DNA of 64,000 nucleotides, taken from NCBI GenBank assembly GCA_032718475.1, contig JAUCBJ010001032.1, forward strand, positions 29,280 to 93,279. The letters are read 5' to 3'. This stretch comes from Nemertoderma westbladi. Lineage: Eukaryota > Xenacoelomorpha > Nemertodermatida > Nemertodermatidae. Position numbers and translations under genes: made by a program. A model generated the notes under the pieces. The model was not told where the DNA came from, searched no databases, and saw only the letters and a program-made list of their open reading frames with translations. Positions 8,267-18,246 of the stretch are shown piece by piece. Position 1 is the stretch's first letter; every line of letters begins with the position of its first letter.

Positions 8267-10867
8267 ATGGACCCAAATCGCCAAATTATCGGCGAATTAC
8301 GTAACACGATAGATCTACTGGAATACTCGCAACCTGGATCCCCTGACTTTGATACAAATTGGAACATTCTGCTAAATGAGAACGTACGAGAAGTTAAATT
8401 CACCGGGCGAGAGGGACCGGATTCTAAGAATCTACGAGCCCTCCGGTTAGCCGATGCTAGTACGAGACTGAAAAGAACTCGGAACGCAAAGGCAACCGGA
8501 GGGGACGATTCGTCGTTTTGGGAAACGTTCCGGCAGAGCGTCTACAGATCCCGATGTTTGATCTACGACAACGAGGGAAACGCGACGCCCACCTCGAAAG
8601 CGATTACGTTGGCGAGATGTCAAAGTTTCGTCGACGACAAGAGTACGTACCTCGCCCACTGGGGAAACCTGTCGGAGTGTACGGCGACGCTTCGAGAGGA
8701 ACGCGTATAGATTATCCAAAACCGCGACGACTACCAGGAAAAGTACGGGGCGAAAGAATACGGTCGATCCTTAGTCGTCGTCCTCGGAACCCTGGACAGT
8801 TTGGTACTGGTGTGCCGAATATTCCCGACACCCAGACATGAAGTGCAGGCAGCCGGAGCGATCTGGTTGCTGCCTCCGGATATCCAAAAGATCCTCTTCG
8901 ACTTCGACGTCATTAAAATCGGGTCGGATATCAAGGCGGACGTCCGGAACGACTACGCGAACGCTCCCGCAGGAAGAAACCGACGAAACGACCTCAACGC
9001 ACTTAGCCATTGCATCGATACTCAAACGCTGCTAGCCTGGTTACGATTCGCCGAGTTCATGCGAGGATTCCAAGAAGTGAGACCGACGAAATCCGGGATC
9101 GGCTACCTCGCTGTGCTCAACGGCGGTATCGACTTCAAACCCCAGAAATTCCGGGACTATAATAAAATATACGGCGGATACCCGGGATTAGAGATAAAGA
9201 GCGAGCGAGAGGGTCGATGGAAGGACGTCGATCGGAAGTGGACGATACACCAAAGGTGGGAGAATCCCGATCGACGGAGCTATATCTACGTCGTTATGGA
9301 ATGCTACACCGTCGCTAAGTTTATCTGCAAGACTCTAGATAACCTCATCACGGCGGTCCCCCTTTCCTTCGTCGACTACGACTGGAACGAGGTTATAAAC
9401 CACGCGTTTAAAGCGGTCGAGAACATTACACCGGGAGAATCAAAAACGCCCGCCGTTATCGAATCCTGGGACGAGAGCGGACCTTACGATATCCCTACGA
9501 TTACCGAACTTCTCGGTGCGGAGGAGCCTCTGATCTCCTCGGAAGGGGAAGAGATATGGCTAAACGAGGCTGTTCTACTCTCCACCCCGAAGCGACAACT
9601 CGAACCGGAGGCCGCGTACGGACCGGCCGCCAAACGGGTTGCCTCGGCCGAACCGATAAAGAGAGCAGGCGTCTACACCCCACGCGGCTCCGGTAGCCCC
9701 GCGAGAGAGGTAGCCACTACGGCTGCATTGAGCGACTTCGGCGACATATGCCAACGGTTATCCCCGTATCCTTTCCCGGGTGGCGAAGATTGGTCGTCGG
9801 AGATCCCGAGTACCAGCCACCAACGGACCCGCTCAGCGATACTGGTCGAGGAGGGACCCAGCGATGCGCCGACACCCGATGATCTCCTCGGTATCCCTCC
9901 GTCGAAAACCCCGGCACCTCTTCGCCGACCAGCGGTAGCTACTACACCCGCCATTCCTCAGGACCCTATGCGACTAACCCGTTGGTACGCCGAGCAAACT
10001 GAATGGATCCACCGCCAGAAACGGTCGTCCGAGTTGAGACCATCGGGACATAAAGAGGGTTATCGGAGCGAAAACATACTACGCAAGAGCCCAGCATTCC
10101 GCGGGCTACCGACCACCGAGAATATTCCGAAGCGCGACCGACGACTCGAATACTACGCCGGCGTTCCGATTCCGATATTCCCCGGTCGGGAGATGCAGTT
10201 GGAGGTATGCGACGACTGCGGTTCGGAGCAGTGCCCACGCAGCAGAAGGAATCGGGTTACCGATTCTTGCCTCCAGCTCCTTGGGATACTCTATTGCCCA
10301 TACTGCGCGATATCGGGCCACGACGTTTCGGTCTGTCCGATCCTTTATAACCTCTGCACCACGTGCGGTTTCCGTGGACATTCCGCTAGCCCCCGCTGCT
10401 ATATTAAATGTCCAACCAAAGACGTTACCGCTATGGGCAATATGGTCATGTTTGAGACATACGCAAACAGCCATTTAAAGACCAAGTTTCGGAGAAACGC
10501 TCGGAATATCGCGCAGGAGATGGCGTGCGGATATTTCTCCTTCCCGGAACGCCTCCACACGTCGGCCTCGCTACCCTTCCATTACGTGGATCTGCTACTG
10601 AGCGCCGGATTATTCGGTCCATTCGAAGTTATTAGACGATTATATTCGTATAAAGAGGAGTTCGGTGACGGATAATGGTTCCTAGAGGCACGCAACTCCG
10701 AGTTGGAAAGACGAACCGACATGATCCCGATGCCTTCGAAAGGAAGAGCCGCCAGGAGACAAGCCGAAGCGTTACTCACGATGGATGTTGACGCTCCTCT
10801 ACCAGCCATAGCGATCGATGAGAGTCGACGGGCGAAGAGACGGAAGGCGTATCAGAAAAAGAAATAA
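8267..10867 (+). pseudogene. BEL-1 3' ORF: RNase D/EXD1-like region plus two CCHC zinc knuckles, with two in-frame stops
   Basis: One reading frame runs from ATG 8267 to TAA 10865-10867 (867 codons), broken only by TAG at 8708-8710 and TAA at 10673-10675. Protein-like sequence continues in frame after both. Residues ~164-364 resemble the DEDD 3'-5' exonuclease fold: KILFDFDVIKIGSDIKADV (ExoII-like), then CIDTQTLLAW, and a W...YIYVVMECYTV segment where the family has YxxxD. Asp is replaced by Glu there, and no clear ExoI DxE is seen, so catalysis is doubtful. Residues ~380-600 are Pro/Ser-rich linker. Two knuckles follow at ~677 (CPYCAISGHDVSVC) and ~697. The tail is very basic (RRAKRRKAYQKKK). 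There is no signal peptide or membrane segment, so it is not env-like. It may be a nucleic-acid-binding accessory protein or a second Gag-like protein. Confidence 0.55.
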
Positions 10868-11020
10868 TGGATTGGGATATTCCAGGAACATTTATCGAAC
10901 ATTTATTTTTATACAAACTCTAGGCCATATTAATTAAAACTATGCAATATTAAATTTGGGATTTTTTATATTGGGTATGACCTACGCAAACTCAATCGAC
11001 CGACAGACTTCACGAAGGTC

Positions 11021-11032
11021 ATTGGGGGGGAC
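11021..11032 (+). promoter_or_regulatory. BEL-1 polypurine tract
   Basis: attgggggggac sits directly before the 3' LTR (11033), the expected site for plus-strand priming. Position and composition are the evidence. Confidence 0.7.
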
Positions 11033-12227
11033 TGTTCGCGGTATTTCAACTTTCCATAACGCGAGTTGAATATTTTTGTATTTTATTAAAATTGATTATT
11101 CCGATATTACTACTGGGTGCGGGACCATGGGTTTTGGGCACATTCAATAAACTGGGGGCGATTTATGGGCGAACTTTGGGGCAACTTACAGGGTACGGGA
11201 ATAATTTTATAGTTATAAGGGCCAGGGGGGATGGAAAATGCAAGCAGTATTCAGGTTAGCCTGAGTACTATTAGGCCCTGGCCAACTTCCTGCTGCCTGT
11301 AGGGGTGGATTTGGTAATGCGCCAGGCCTAAAGGACAAGGACTGCCCTTAGCGGTCCCTGGCCAACGGCAGCTACTACGAGACTGAAAAGAACTCGGAAC
11401 GCTGACTGCTTGTGTCAGGGATTTGCGACGGGCACCGACGGCCCCTTAGTAGCCAAGCCGTTCTGGTTCTCGATGATCGAACCCCGGGGTTCGTGAGGGG
11501 TGGAGCGGACACGCGAACAGGTGGCCAACTTAAGACTGCCCCCTGACCTAAGCCGTACTGGTTCTCGATGACCGATCCCTTCGGGGTTCGTGAGGGGTGG
11601 GACGGACATGCGAAAGGGCTGGCCACAGGACTGGTTTGACAAGGACTGCCCTTAGCGGTCTCGGGTCAACTGCAGCTACTACGAGCCTGAAAAGAACTCG
11701 GAACGCTGACTGCTTGACTGTGATTTGCGACGGGAACCGACGACAGACCCCTTAGCCAAGCCGTTCTGGTTCTCGATGATCGTTCCCTTCGGGGTTCGTG
11801 AGGGGTGGAACGGACACGCGACAGGGTCGACCGACACCGACACTACGGCACTAAGACTGGGACTGAGGGAAAATCTGGGGTACATTAGGTAGGCTAAAAT
11901 TCTGAGCGAACAGTGGGTTATTAAATAATATACCGTAGGGATTTATATTATCGTGTATACTTATTGTGAATATTTGGTGTATATTGATTTGGGGAAGCCC
12001 AAAATTATTCTTAATCAGGTTTCAATGATGTTGAACAGGTTTCAACTATAGGAAGTTACATTAAAGAGTATATCCAACTAATGCAGCTTTTCTCAACCGC
12101 AAACTTGCATCTTAGAAATATTCCCTCCCCACAATCAATATCCGGTGACTGGCCGGGGCTCGGTGGTCTGTTAAGTCACGTCTCCAGCATTGGCGTTTTT
12201 CCCCCTGGTGTAGGAATAACGGCAACA
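11033..12227 (+). repeat. BEL-1 3' LTR (1195 bp)
   Basis: Matches the 5' LTR except for the loss of two internal hairpin units (about 315 bp) and one substitution (12190). The remaining units are near 11454, 11553 and 11757. It ends in AACA followed by the cgggg target duplication. Confidence 0.92.
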
Positions 12228-12232
12228 CGGGG

Positions 12233-14247
12233 GCAGCTTCTTGGTGCTGGGGATTCTTCCACGAATGTTTACTGTTTAACACCTCATCAATAGAGTTTGG
12301 GTTGGGTATAGTGATGAGAGGGTCTATTGTTGTTATTTCAGACTCTGAATCGATTGTACTGGAAGTGCATTCATCTACTATTTCAAAAACTGTTGTGGAT
12401 GTGTTTATCGTATTGTTGACTGGCTCTTGGATTGGCTCTAAATTTTTACTAAAGGTCTCTTCTAGATCTGGTCCTGCTTGCGTGTTCGGTTTTATGATTC
12501 CCATGGTGATTTGACTTTTGGTTGGCTGTTCTGTTTTTCCTCTTTGATGAGTTTCTTTGGGCTTGGCTTTATGTTGCTTAGATTTATTTACAGTTTTGTT
12601 TCTATTTGATTTGTTGGCTAAGTTATCTGTCAAGTTGGGTGTTAGTTCATCGTTGGTTACGGTATCCCTGTCTGTGTGCTCACTACTGATTGATAGCATC
12701 GACGTATGATCTTTTATTGTTTCCTCCAACTTTGCAACTCGATCATTTAACACGGTTCTTTCCAAGGATATGATTTTCACTTCCATTTGGAGTTTGGTAA
12801 CTAGATCCATGAGTTCGAAGAACCCGAATGGTTCAATCGTACTTGTATTTATTCTTTTTTTGAGTGTGTTGCTTATTTCACGATTTTCTAGTGATAGTGT
12901 GAATTCTGCGACGTTGAGTGATAATTCGTGGATAGATTTCCTGTTGTAGGTTGAGCACTTCACCCCAATGGTTGTCCCAAGTAGTTCTGTCTTTATGTCG
13001 CTGAATGGCATTTTTTGGAGTCGTTGTAGGCATTCAAATCCAAGCGAGGTTAGTTGTCTAGCAAAATCTTCTTTGGGATTTTGTAAAATCATTGCATTCC
13101 GCACTATTGAGATAAATTCTAGCGAGGTGTTGGGACGTTTCACATCTTGATCGAAGTTATCTATGGTGTAATTAGATGGTCGGGCATGTTGAGTTTGGTT
13201 ATCTGTTTCCTTTGTATAACCTTTTGGTTGATTAGAAAACCTGACTGATTTTTTGTTACTCTTTGTTACATTGTTTTCCTGCAATATTACTGTGTGGTTT
13301 CCTTGATGATCTCGCTTTGTAGGGGGACATTGGATATCGAGTGGGTCTCTCGTTGTAGGGGGGCGTTTGACATGTAGTTGTTCGCTGGATGCTCTAAGGC
13401 AGTTGGATTTCGTATACAAATATTCCACCCCTGTATAATTGGTGGGGTGTGTTAACTGCTCCAAAGGAACCTCATTATGATGGACCACCTTAACATTTTT
13501 TAGGCATTGGGAAATCCACTCCCTGGCCCCTTCACTGTCATTGTGTATAGTGGATATTTCATCTTTGCCTAGCGCGATAGCAAGGGCGTATAGGCACACG
13601 TATACCCCGCAGTCCCAATTGTTGTATTGTTTGGCAAAGTTGTTGTACCTAGAGCTAGCTTGCCACTTTCCCACAGAATCGGTTTCCCAGGGATTGCTTT
13701 TATCAATTTCTGTCATAAGTTCTACTATCCCAAGGCTAATACGTGAGGGCATGTTTGCACCATTTGAGTTGAGTAGGCTGATGGTTTTGTGAACTGTGTC
13801 TAATACATGTAGAGTAAAGTGTTCATCTGTGCATTCTGGTATAAATAGAAACTGTGCCAGTACTTTCCTGTATCTGCCAATGTAATGAGCTGCTATGTAT
13901 TTGGCCGCACTTAAGTTATCAGAATTAGAATTTTGTAATTTGGTTGTGAGATGACTTTGGATTACTCCTATGTAGTCAAAATGACGTTCAAGTAGGCCCA
14001 TGAAACCGTCAACAATGATATCACTCAAGTAAACCTTAGGTTTGAGATAGACTTTGATCTCATCTACAGTAGGGATACATATACCTGGCGAGTAATCAGT
14101 TTTTAGATTAGTTAGGTAAGTTACAAAAATTTTTGGTTGCTTCATTTTGAGGTTTGATTGGGCTGTTGGGAAATACGTCGATGTGATTAAGCCTGGCAAA
14201 TTCATTATCAATAATGACCAACCTGTCCCTTTCAGTTCTACAATCAC
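12233..14247 (-). pseudogene. LINE-A copy 1 ORF1: Ulp1-like (C48) cysteine protease region
   Basis: A long minus-strand frame with a Ulp1/SENP-type fold: DEHFTLHVLD carries the catalytic His, the Asp follows in DTVHKT, and YNNWDCGVYVC carries the oxyanion Gln region and catalytic Cys. A basic, Lys-rich tail follows (NKSKQHKAKPKETHQRGK). Ulp1-type proteases cleave SUMO-like peptides; in this LINE the target is unknown. The N-terminal part (14108-14848) is in another frame because of a one-base gain near 14126 (acaaaaa here, accaaa in copy 2). The 5' end of ORF1 is intact enough to read, but this copy is broken here and by BEL-1 at 12227. Confidence 0.75.
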
Positions 14248-14848
14248 TTATTTCGTAGTCATCCCCAGTGCTTTCCCGGGCTGGGTCGCTGGCTGTATGG
14301 TTTCCCGGACCTACCCAGCCCGGGCTTGCACTAACTGGGATACCATGTGATTGCTGTTGGGGATTGTCTACTTTTCGAGTAGTCGAAACGAGGTACCCTA
14401 AATCTATTAAACCCGAGGAAGTTACTCCGGGTTCGGTAGTCGTCGATCTCGAGGAAGGAACCCCGGGTTCAGTAGTCGTCGATCCCGAGGAAGGAACTCC
14501 GGGTTCGGTAGTCGTCGATCCCGAGGAAGGAACCTCGGGTTCAGTAGTCGTCGATCTTGAGGAAGGAGCCTCGGGTTCGGTGATCGTCAATCTTGAGGAC
14601 TGAACACCGGGTTCGGTAGTCGTCGATCTCGAGGAAGGAACCTCGGGTTCAGTAGTCGTCGATCTCGAGGAAGGAACTCCGGGTTCAGTAGTCGTCGATC
14701 TCGAGGAAGGTGCCTCGGGTTTGGTAGATGTCGATCCCGAGGAAGGAACCTCGGGTTCGGTGGTCGTCGATCCCGGGGAAGGAACTCCATGTTCGGTAGT
14801 CATCGATCCCAAGGAAGGAACTCCGGGTTCGGTAGTTGTCGATCTCAA
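14108..14848 (-). pseudogene. LINE-A copy 1 ORF1 N-terminus: Ser/Thr/Pro repeat region
   Basis: The N-terminal frame of ORF1 encodes about a dozen 12-residue units of the type SSRSTTTEPGVP (36 bp each), then a non-repetitive stretch that runs into the protease in copy 2. Such Ser/Thr-rich repeats are flexible and could be phosphorylated. I see no convincing ATG at the start of the frame in either copy, so the true start is unknown. Confidence 0.6.
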
Positions 14849-14850
14849 TG
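14425..14850 (-). repeat. 36-bp coding minisatellite in LINE-A ORF1
   Basis: Units of the form ggttcggtagtcgtcgat + ctcgaggaaggaactccg repeat about 12 times with small changes. Copy 2 (42840-43190) has fewer units. The repeat keeps the reading frame because the unit is 12 codons. Confidence 0.85.
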
Positions 14851-14967
14851 ATCGTCACTCAATCTCACTACCAACACAGAATCCAGTCAGAATGTGTAGG
14901 CCAATCTCTGTTCTCGGTACTATAAGACTACACTGATAAGGAAACGGTATTCCGTTGTCCCATTTAT

Positions 14968-15200
14968 TGTCTACGGCTGTACGATTCTCGTAGCAGTTCG
15001 GTTTCGGTTGCTAGGGCCTGGTACTAACCCATTCTGCTGTATGTATATACATATGTATACAGTATGTGTGTATATATACAGTATGTAGATACAGCTGGAC
15101 AGATTTAGCCTAGGGACCGGTACCAGGCACTCGTAACCTACCCAACATTAGACCGAAACCGAAGTGATATGATAACCGTACAGCCGTAGTTCTGTAGTTG
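14968..15200. repeat. Imperfect inverted repeat with ATGTATATAC core, LINE-A 5' flank
   Basis: The left arm (tacggctgtacgattctcg, cggtttcggt, cctggtac) recurs inverted on the right (gtaccagg, accgaaaccg, cgtacagccgta), around a tatgtatatacatatgtatac centre. The same structure is at 43310-43545 in copy 2. It may be the 5' UTR or promoter of LINE-A, or an older foldback element. Confidence 0.6.
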
Positions 15201-15930
15201 GGATACTGCCTACCGGTAGATGTGAGCAGTGAGCTATATACGTCAACAACTGAACAATTGCACAGCAGTACAATACAGCAGTAACTGCGGTTCCTAATAC
15301 AGCAGTAGTGCTACAGTGCTACGGCTTCCCGCAGATTTAAATATGAAAAAAGATATGTAAAATTTCTTCAAATTTCAAAATTGTTAATGCAAAAATTAAT
15401 AATTTTCACCCCTATTTCTATTTCCGATTCAGATTGGGTTCAGATTTGGTATAGTTCTTGAGATTGGGTCCAGATTGGGTTCAGATTGGGTTCAGATAGG
15501 TTCAGATATGACTTAAGTACTATCCAATTGTTAGCTATATTTATTTGATAATAAATGTTAGTGCAACATCAGTTCCGTCCCATCGTGAGAGTGAGGGGTG
15601 ATTAATAGGCCATGTAGCCGAATTTATTAGCAAGTATTATTATTTTTTTATTATTTTTTATTTTAGCAAGTAGTAGTGCACGCACATAATGTAAATTGAG
15701 AATTGTAACTTTTTGTTAAAATAATTAGAAATTGGGCATTAGTGTATATATTAGAGATTTTTATTATATAATATACTTGCTATTTTTTTCTACTATTTTG
15801 AAAATGTTCTAGAATATGACATCTTTCAATGAATTAAAATATCAATGCTCTCTAGAACACGTATCTATTGTTCAACATTGTAGAATATTTGAAAACCACA
15901 GTGCAGAAGATGTGCCCCCCTTCCTTCGCG
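15201..15930. other. AT-rich non-coding stretch with a cagattgggtt minisatellite
   Basis: No gene seen. 15427-15513 holds about seven copies of a (t)cagattgggt-type 10-11 bp unit. A TTCTAGAA word is at 15807-15814. The stretch is conserved in copy 2 (43545-44290). Confidence 0.6.
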
Positions 15931-16300
15931 AATTTCGCGACGTATTTTACAATATTTTACGTAACAAAAAATTACCTACGTTTGCGACGTTTGTGTAAGT
16001 CGCGAATTTCGCAACATTTGCCAACTTTGTTAAATTCGCGAATTTCGCGACGTTTGCGAAGCCAATATTTTACATAACAAAATATTCCCGACTTTTGCGA
16101 AATTCGCGAATTTCGTGACGTTTGCGAAGCCAATATTTTTTTACCTAAAAAAAGATTCCCGATGTTTGCGAAATTCACGAATTTCGCGACGTTTGCGAAA
16201 TTCGCGACGTTTGCAAAGCCAATATTTTACCTAACAAAATATTCCCGACGTTTGCGAATTTCGCGATGTTTGCGAAATTCGCGACGAATCCCTCAGTTTC
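15931..16300. repeat. Tandem repeat of gcgaatttcgcg palindromes
   Basis: About four to five diverged ~75-80 bp units combine gcgaaattcgcgaatttcgcgacgtttgc-like words (self-complementary cgcgaatttcgcg core) with an aagccaatattttacctaacaaaatattccc spacer. Present in copy 2 at 44290-44625. Confidence 0.75.
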
Positions 16301-16309
16301 TGAGCCCTT

Positions 16310-16376
16310 CTCAGTGATATATGGAGTGATATATGGAGTGGTATATGGAGTGATATATGGAGTGATATATGATGAG
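16310..16376. repeat. gtgatatatggag tandem repeat
   Basis: Five near-identical copies of a 13-14 bp unit (agtgatatatggag). Also at 44650-44710 in copy 2. Confidence 0.85.
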
Positions 16377-16693
16377 TGTAGATAAATTTGGTGGTATGGC
16401 AATTCACAAGTAGTGTCCATTTGCAGGGACTGAGCAAACAATATAGAGTGTGTTGTACTAATCAGATGCTGCATATTAGTATTACGAAAGAGGCCCATTA
16501 AAGTGCATTTATAACTTGTAAAGGTTATATTGTTACATTAGTTGGACGATGAACTCTATTAAGGGGCCTTTGCAGATTATTCAGATGTTGGTTATATTTA
16601 ATGGTGGTGTATTGATGTAGTTCTCACGACGGATTGGACAAACTTTCAATTTGACGGATTGTATAATAATAGCTCGTGAGAAGCTAGTAAAGC

Positions 16694-16925
16694 AAAGCAA
16701 ACACTCGGCCGAAGCCGGAGGTGACCCGAAGGCTCCTCTTTCGATAGCTGCTACCCGAGGGTAGGGGTGGGCGCTACTCCTATCCCAAGATTTGCTCCTA
16801 GTTATTTAACTGGGACTCATTTTATCGAGCCCAGTGGATGAAAGGCTGAGGGGACCCTGGCGGGGCTGAACCTACAACCAATAGATTGCAGGCCCGGCAC
16901 TCAACCAACTGAGCTACCCTGCCTT
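16694..16925 (-). mobile_element. tRNA-derived SINE, copy 1
   Basis: Read on the minus strand from 16925, the head is tRNA-like: an A box (TAGCTCAGTTGG) and about 40 bases later a B-box-like GGTTCAGCCCC. These are the internal RNA polymerase III promoter of tRNA-derived SINEs. The tail ends near 16694, and similar aagctag(t)aaagc repeats flank both ends (16681-16693, 16926-16937) as target duplications. It has no coding capacity. Copy 2 is 45034-45264. Confidence 0.8.
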
Positions 16926-16937
16926 AAGCTAGAAAGC

Positions 16938-17129
16938 TTATTCAAACCGGTTAGGGTAGGGAAAAAACCTAAAAGTATATTATTCTAGAAAATAATCTTA
17001 AATTATAGCCTACCAGATGTCGTCCGCGCTGGTCTCAACACTCAAAGGCCCCGACCCCAGTCAAAGACACTGCAGTCCCCACACGTCACCAAGCCGCCTC
17101 GTCAAACGCCTATGTTCGCTGCAAGTCTG
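16938..17129. other. Short non-coding flank between SINE and LINE relic
   Basis: No gene or motif recognised. Shared with copy 2. Confidence 0.5.
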
Positions 17130-17460
17130 CATTTTGTGATGAAAAAATTTATTTTTAAGAGTTCTAATAAATCTGTTGCGATTTTACTTCAGTAAAACTA
17201 GATGACATATTGTTCCAGAAAACTGCTCCACGATAAGATATTGCCCTCTGACCAATGAGAACATTTTTACGTGGGATAATAAAATATTTTTGAGTTGAAG
17301 ACCGAGTTTGATATCTATGAGCACCACAGGTAAATGAGAAGTGATTTTATGCCAGAACAACAGTCGTAATTATAGAAAATACTGCGCATTAAAAGAAGCC
17401 AGTTGTAGTCTGTATACATTTTGGATTGGAAGGATTTTTAAACGTTGGCAAATTGGAAAT
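17130..17460 (-). pseudogene. LINE C-terminal relic (HRYQTRS / GAVFWNN type), copy 1
   Basis: Minus-strand translation gives AHRYQTRSSTQKYFIIP, then RAISYRGAVFWNNMS, the usual end of many CR1/Jockey-like LINE ORF2 proteins (YxTR ... GxxxWN). Upstream, RLKILPIQNVYRLQL fits the preceding region. There is at least one stop and a frame change, and no RT domain remains. Also at 45490-45800. Confidence 0.6.
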
Positions 17461-17473
17461 TAGGAGTCGGGTA

Positions 17474-17495
17474 CACAGCGCCATATATCGCAACA
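17474..17495 (+). other. Remnant end of the large insertion seen in copy 2
   Basis: These 22 bases equal the right end of the copy-2 insertion (51067-51088) and are followed by the same ggcag and LINE-B sequence. Copy 1 therefore once had that insertion and has lost the rest. Confidence 0.7.
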
Positions 17496-17712
17496 GGCAG
17501 CCTCATGGAGTGAATAAGCATGGTGGAAAGCCCATGACATTCTTAAGACGCATCTTAAAGGACACTGGCCTTGGAGATTGAAGATGCGGATGATCTAGCA
17601 AATGTTATGGGTGATAAGTATTTGTGGTGGTGGAATTTTGTCGACAAGACGGCACAGCGTTCTTAAAAATGCAGCTGCAATGCAGCATGCCGATCCTAGT
17701 AGTAGTAGTAGT
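17496..17712 (+). mobile_element. LINE-B 3' end fragment, copy 1
   Basis: Matches LINE-B from about 36369 to its (tag)n tail, with frame-breaking changes (for example the extra bases at ggccttggagattgaag). It encodes only the last residues of the RT ORF and the 3' UTR. Confidence 0.85.
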
Positions 17713-18246
17713 AAGCTGGCTAATCAGTATAGATCCCGCGCAACCCCAGACTACAAGCCCGTAATTTATGTAAGGGTGAACTAGCGAAAAGTAAAGAATT
17801 TTAAGGATTTTGAGCGGACAAATACGTCTAAGCCAATAAAATATACCTGAAATTTTTTTTATTAATGTAGTTTAATGTGAGCCAGCCATGTAAGAATTTG
17901 GTCTACCATTATATATAATTATTTATGACCATGCCTTTAATTAGTTTTTATGTTCAGCTTTTGTGAAGCTAAGCTTTGCATTTAGCTAGAGAAAATAGGA
18001 ATATTTTAATGCGATATGTTACCCCTGTGAGGAGCAGGTTTATTATATTATATAAAATAGTTAAGGATTCTAAAATATCGAACTATTACATAACACAACT
18101 ATAAAATAATGCAAAGAATGAGGGGATTGTAAAGGCCAAAGCGAAAAGTGGTACACTTTGAGGCGCCCCATTCGAGCAAAAGCTAATTATATATTGTAAT
18201 GAAACAACATATATATATAATATTAATTACATAATAGTATATGGTG
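17713..18246. other. AT-rich flank downstream of the DIRS element
   Basis: No gene seen. It lies between the LINE-B tail and the tyrosine recombinase stop codon and is shared with 51300-51830. It may include the 3' terminal sequence of the DIRS element; I could not identify the terminal repeats. Confidence 0.4.

Larger units (their letters stand above)
1129..12227 (+). mobile_element. BEL-1: non-autonomous BEL/Pao-type LTR retrotransposon with an extra 3' ORF
   Basis: The element starts TGTT and ends AACA and is flanked by a perfect 5-bp duplication, cgggg (1124-1128 and 12228-12232). The empty site is visible in copy 2 at 40649-40653. LTRs are 1129-2638 and 11033-12227. The internal order is: 42-bp repeats, small ORF, gag-protease joined to the integrase C-terminus, a spacer with three diverged repeats, a TATA-like motif, a long 3' ORF and a polypurine tract. 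RT, RNase H and the integrase core are missing. Apart from one large length difference I found a single substitution between the LTRs (2601 against 12190), so the insertion is recent and must have used enzymes supplied in trans. Confidence 0.9.

Noticed and set aside
8267-10867. 3' ORF as an env gene
   Set aside because: No signal peptide, transmembrane segment or furin-like site; zinc knuckles and a basic tail indicate a nucleic-acid-binding protein.
12112-12232. Extension of the LINE-A ORF1 frame into the LTR
   Set aside because: The frame merely runs on into the BEL-1 3' LTR after the insertion point at 12227.
16850-16925. A genuine tRNA gene on the minus strand
   Set aside because: A and B boxes are present, but the acceptor and anticodon stems do not close and the sequence continues into a SINE body with target duplications.
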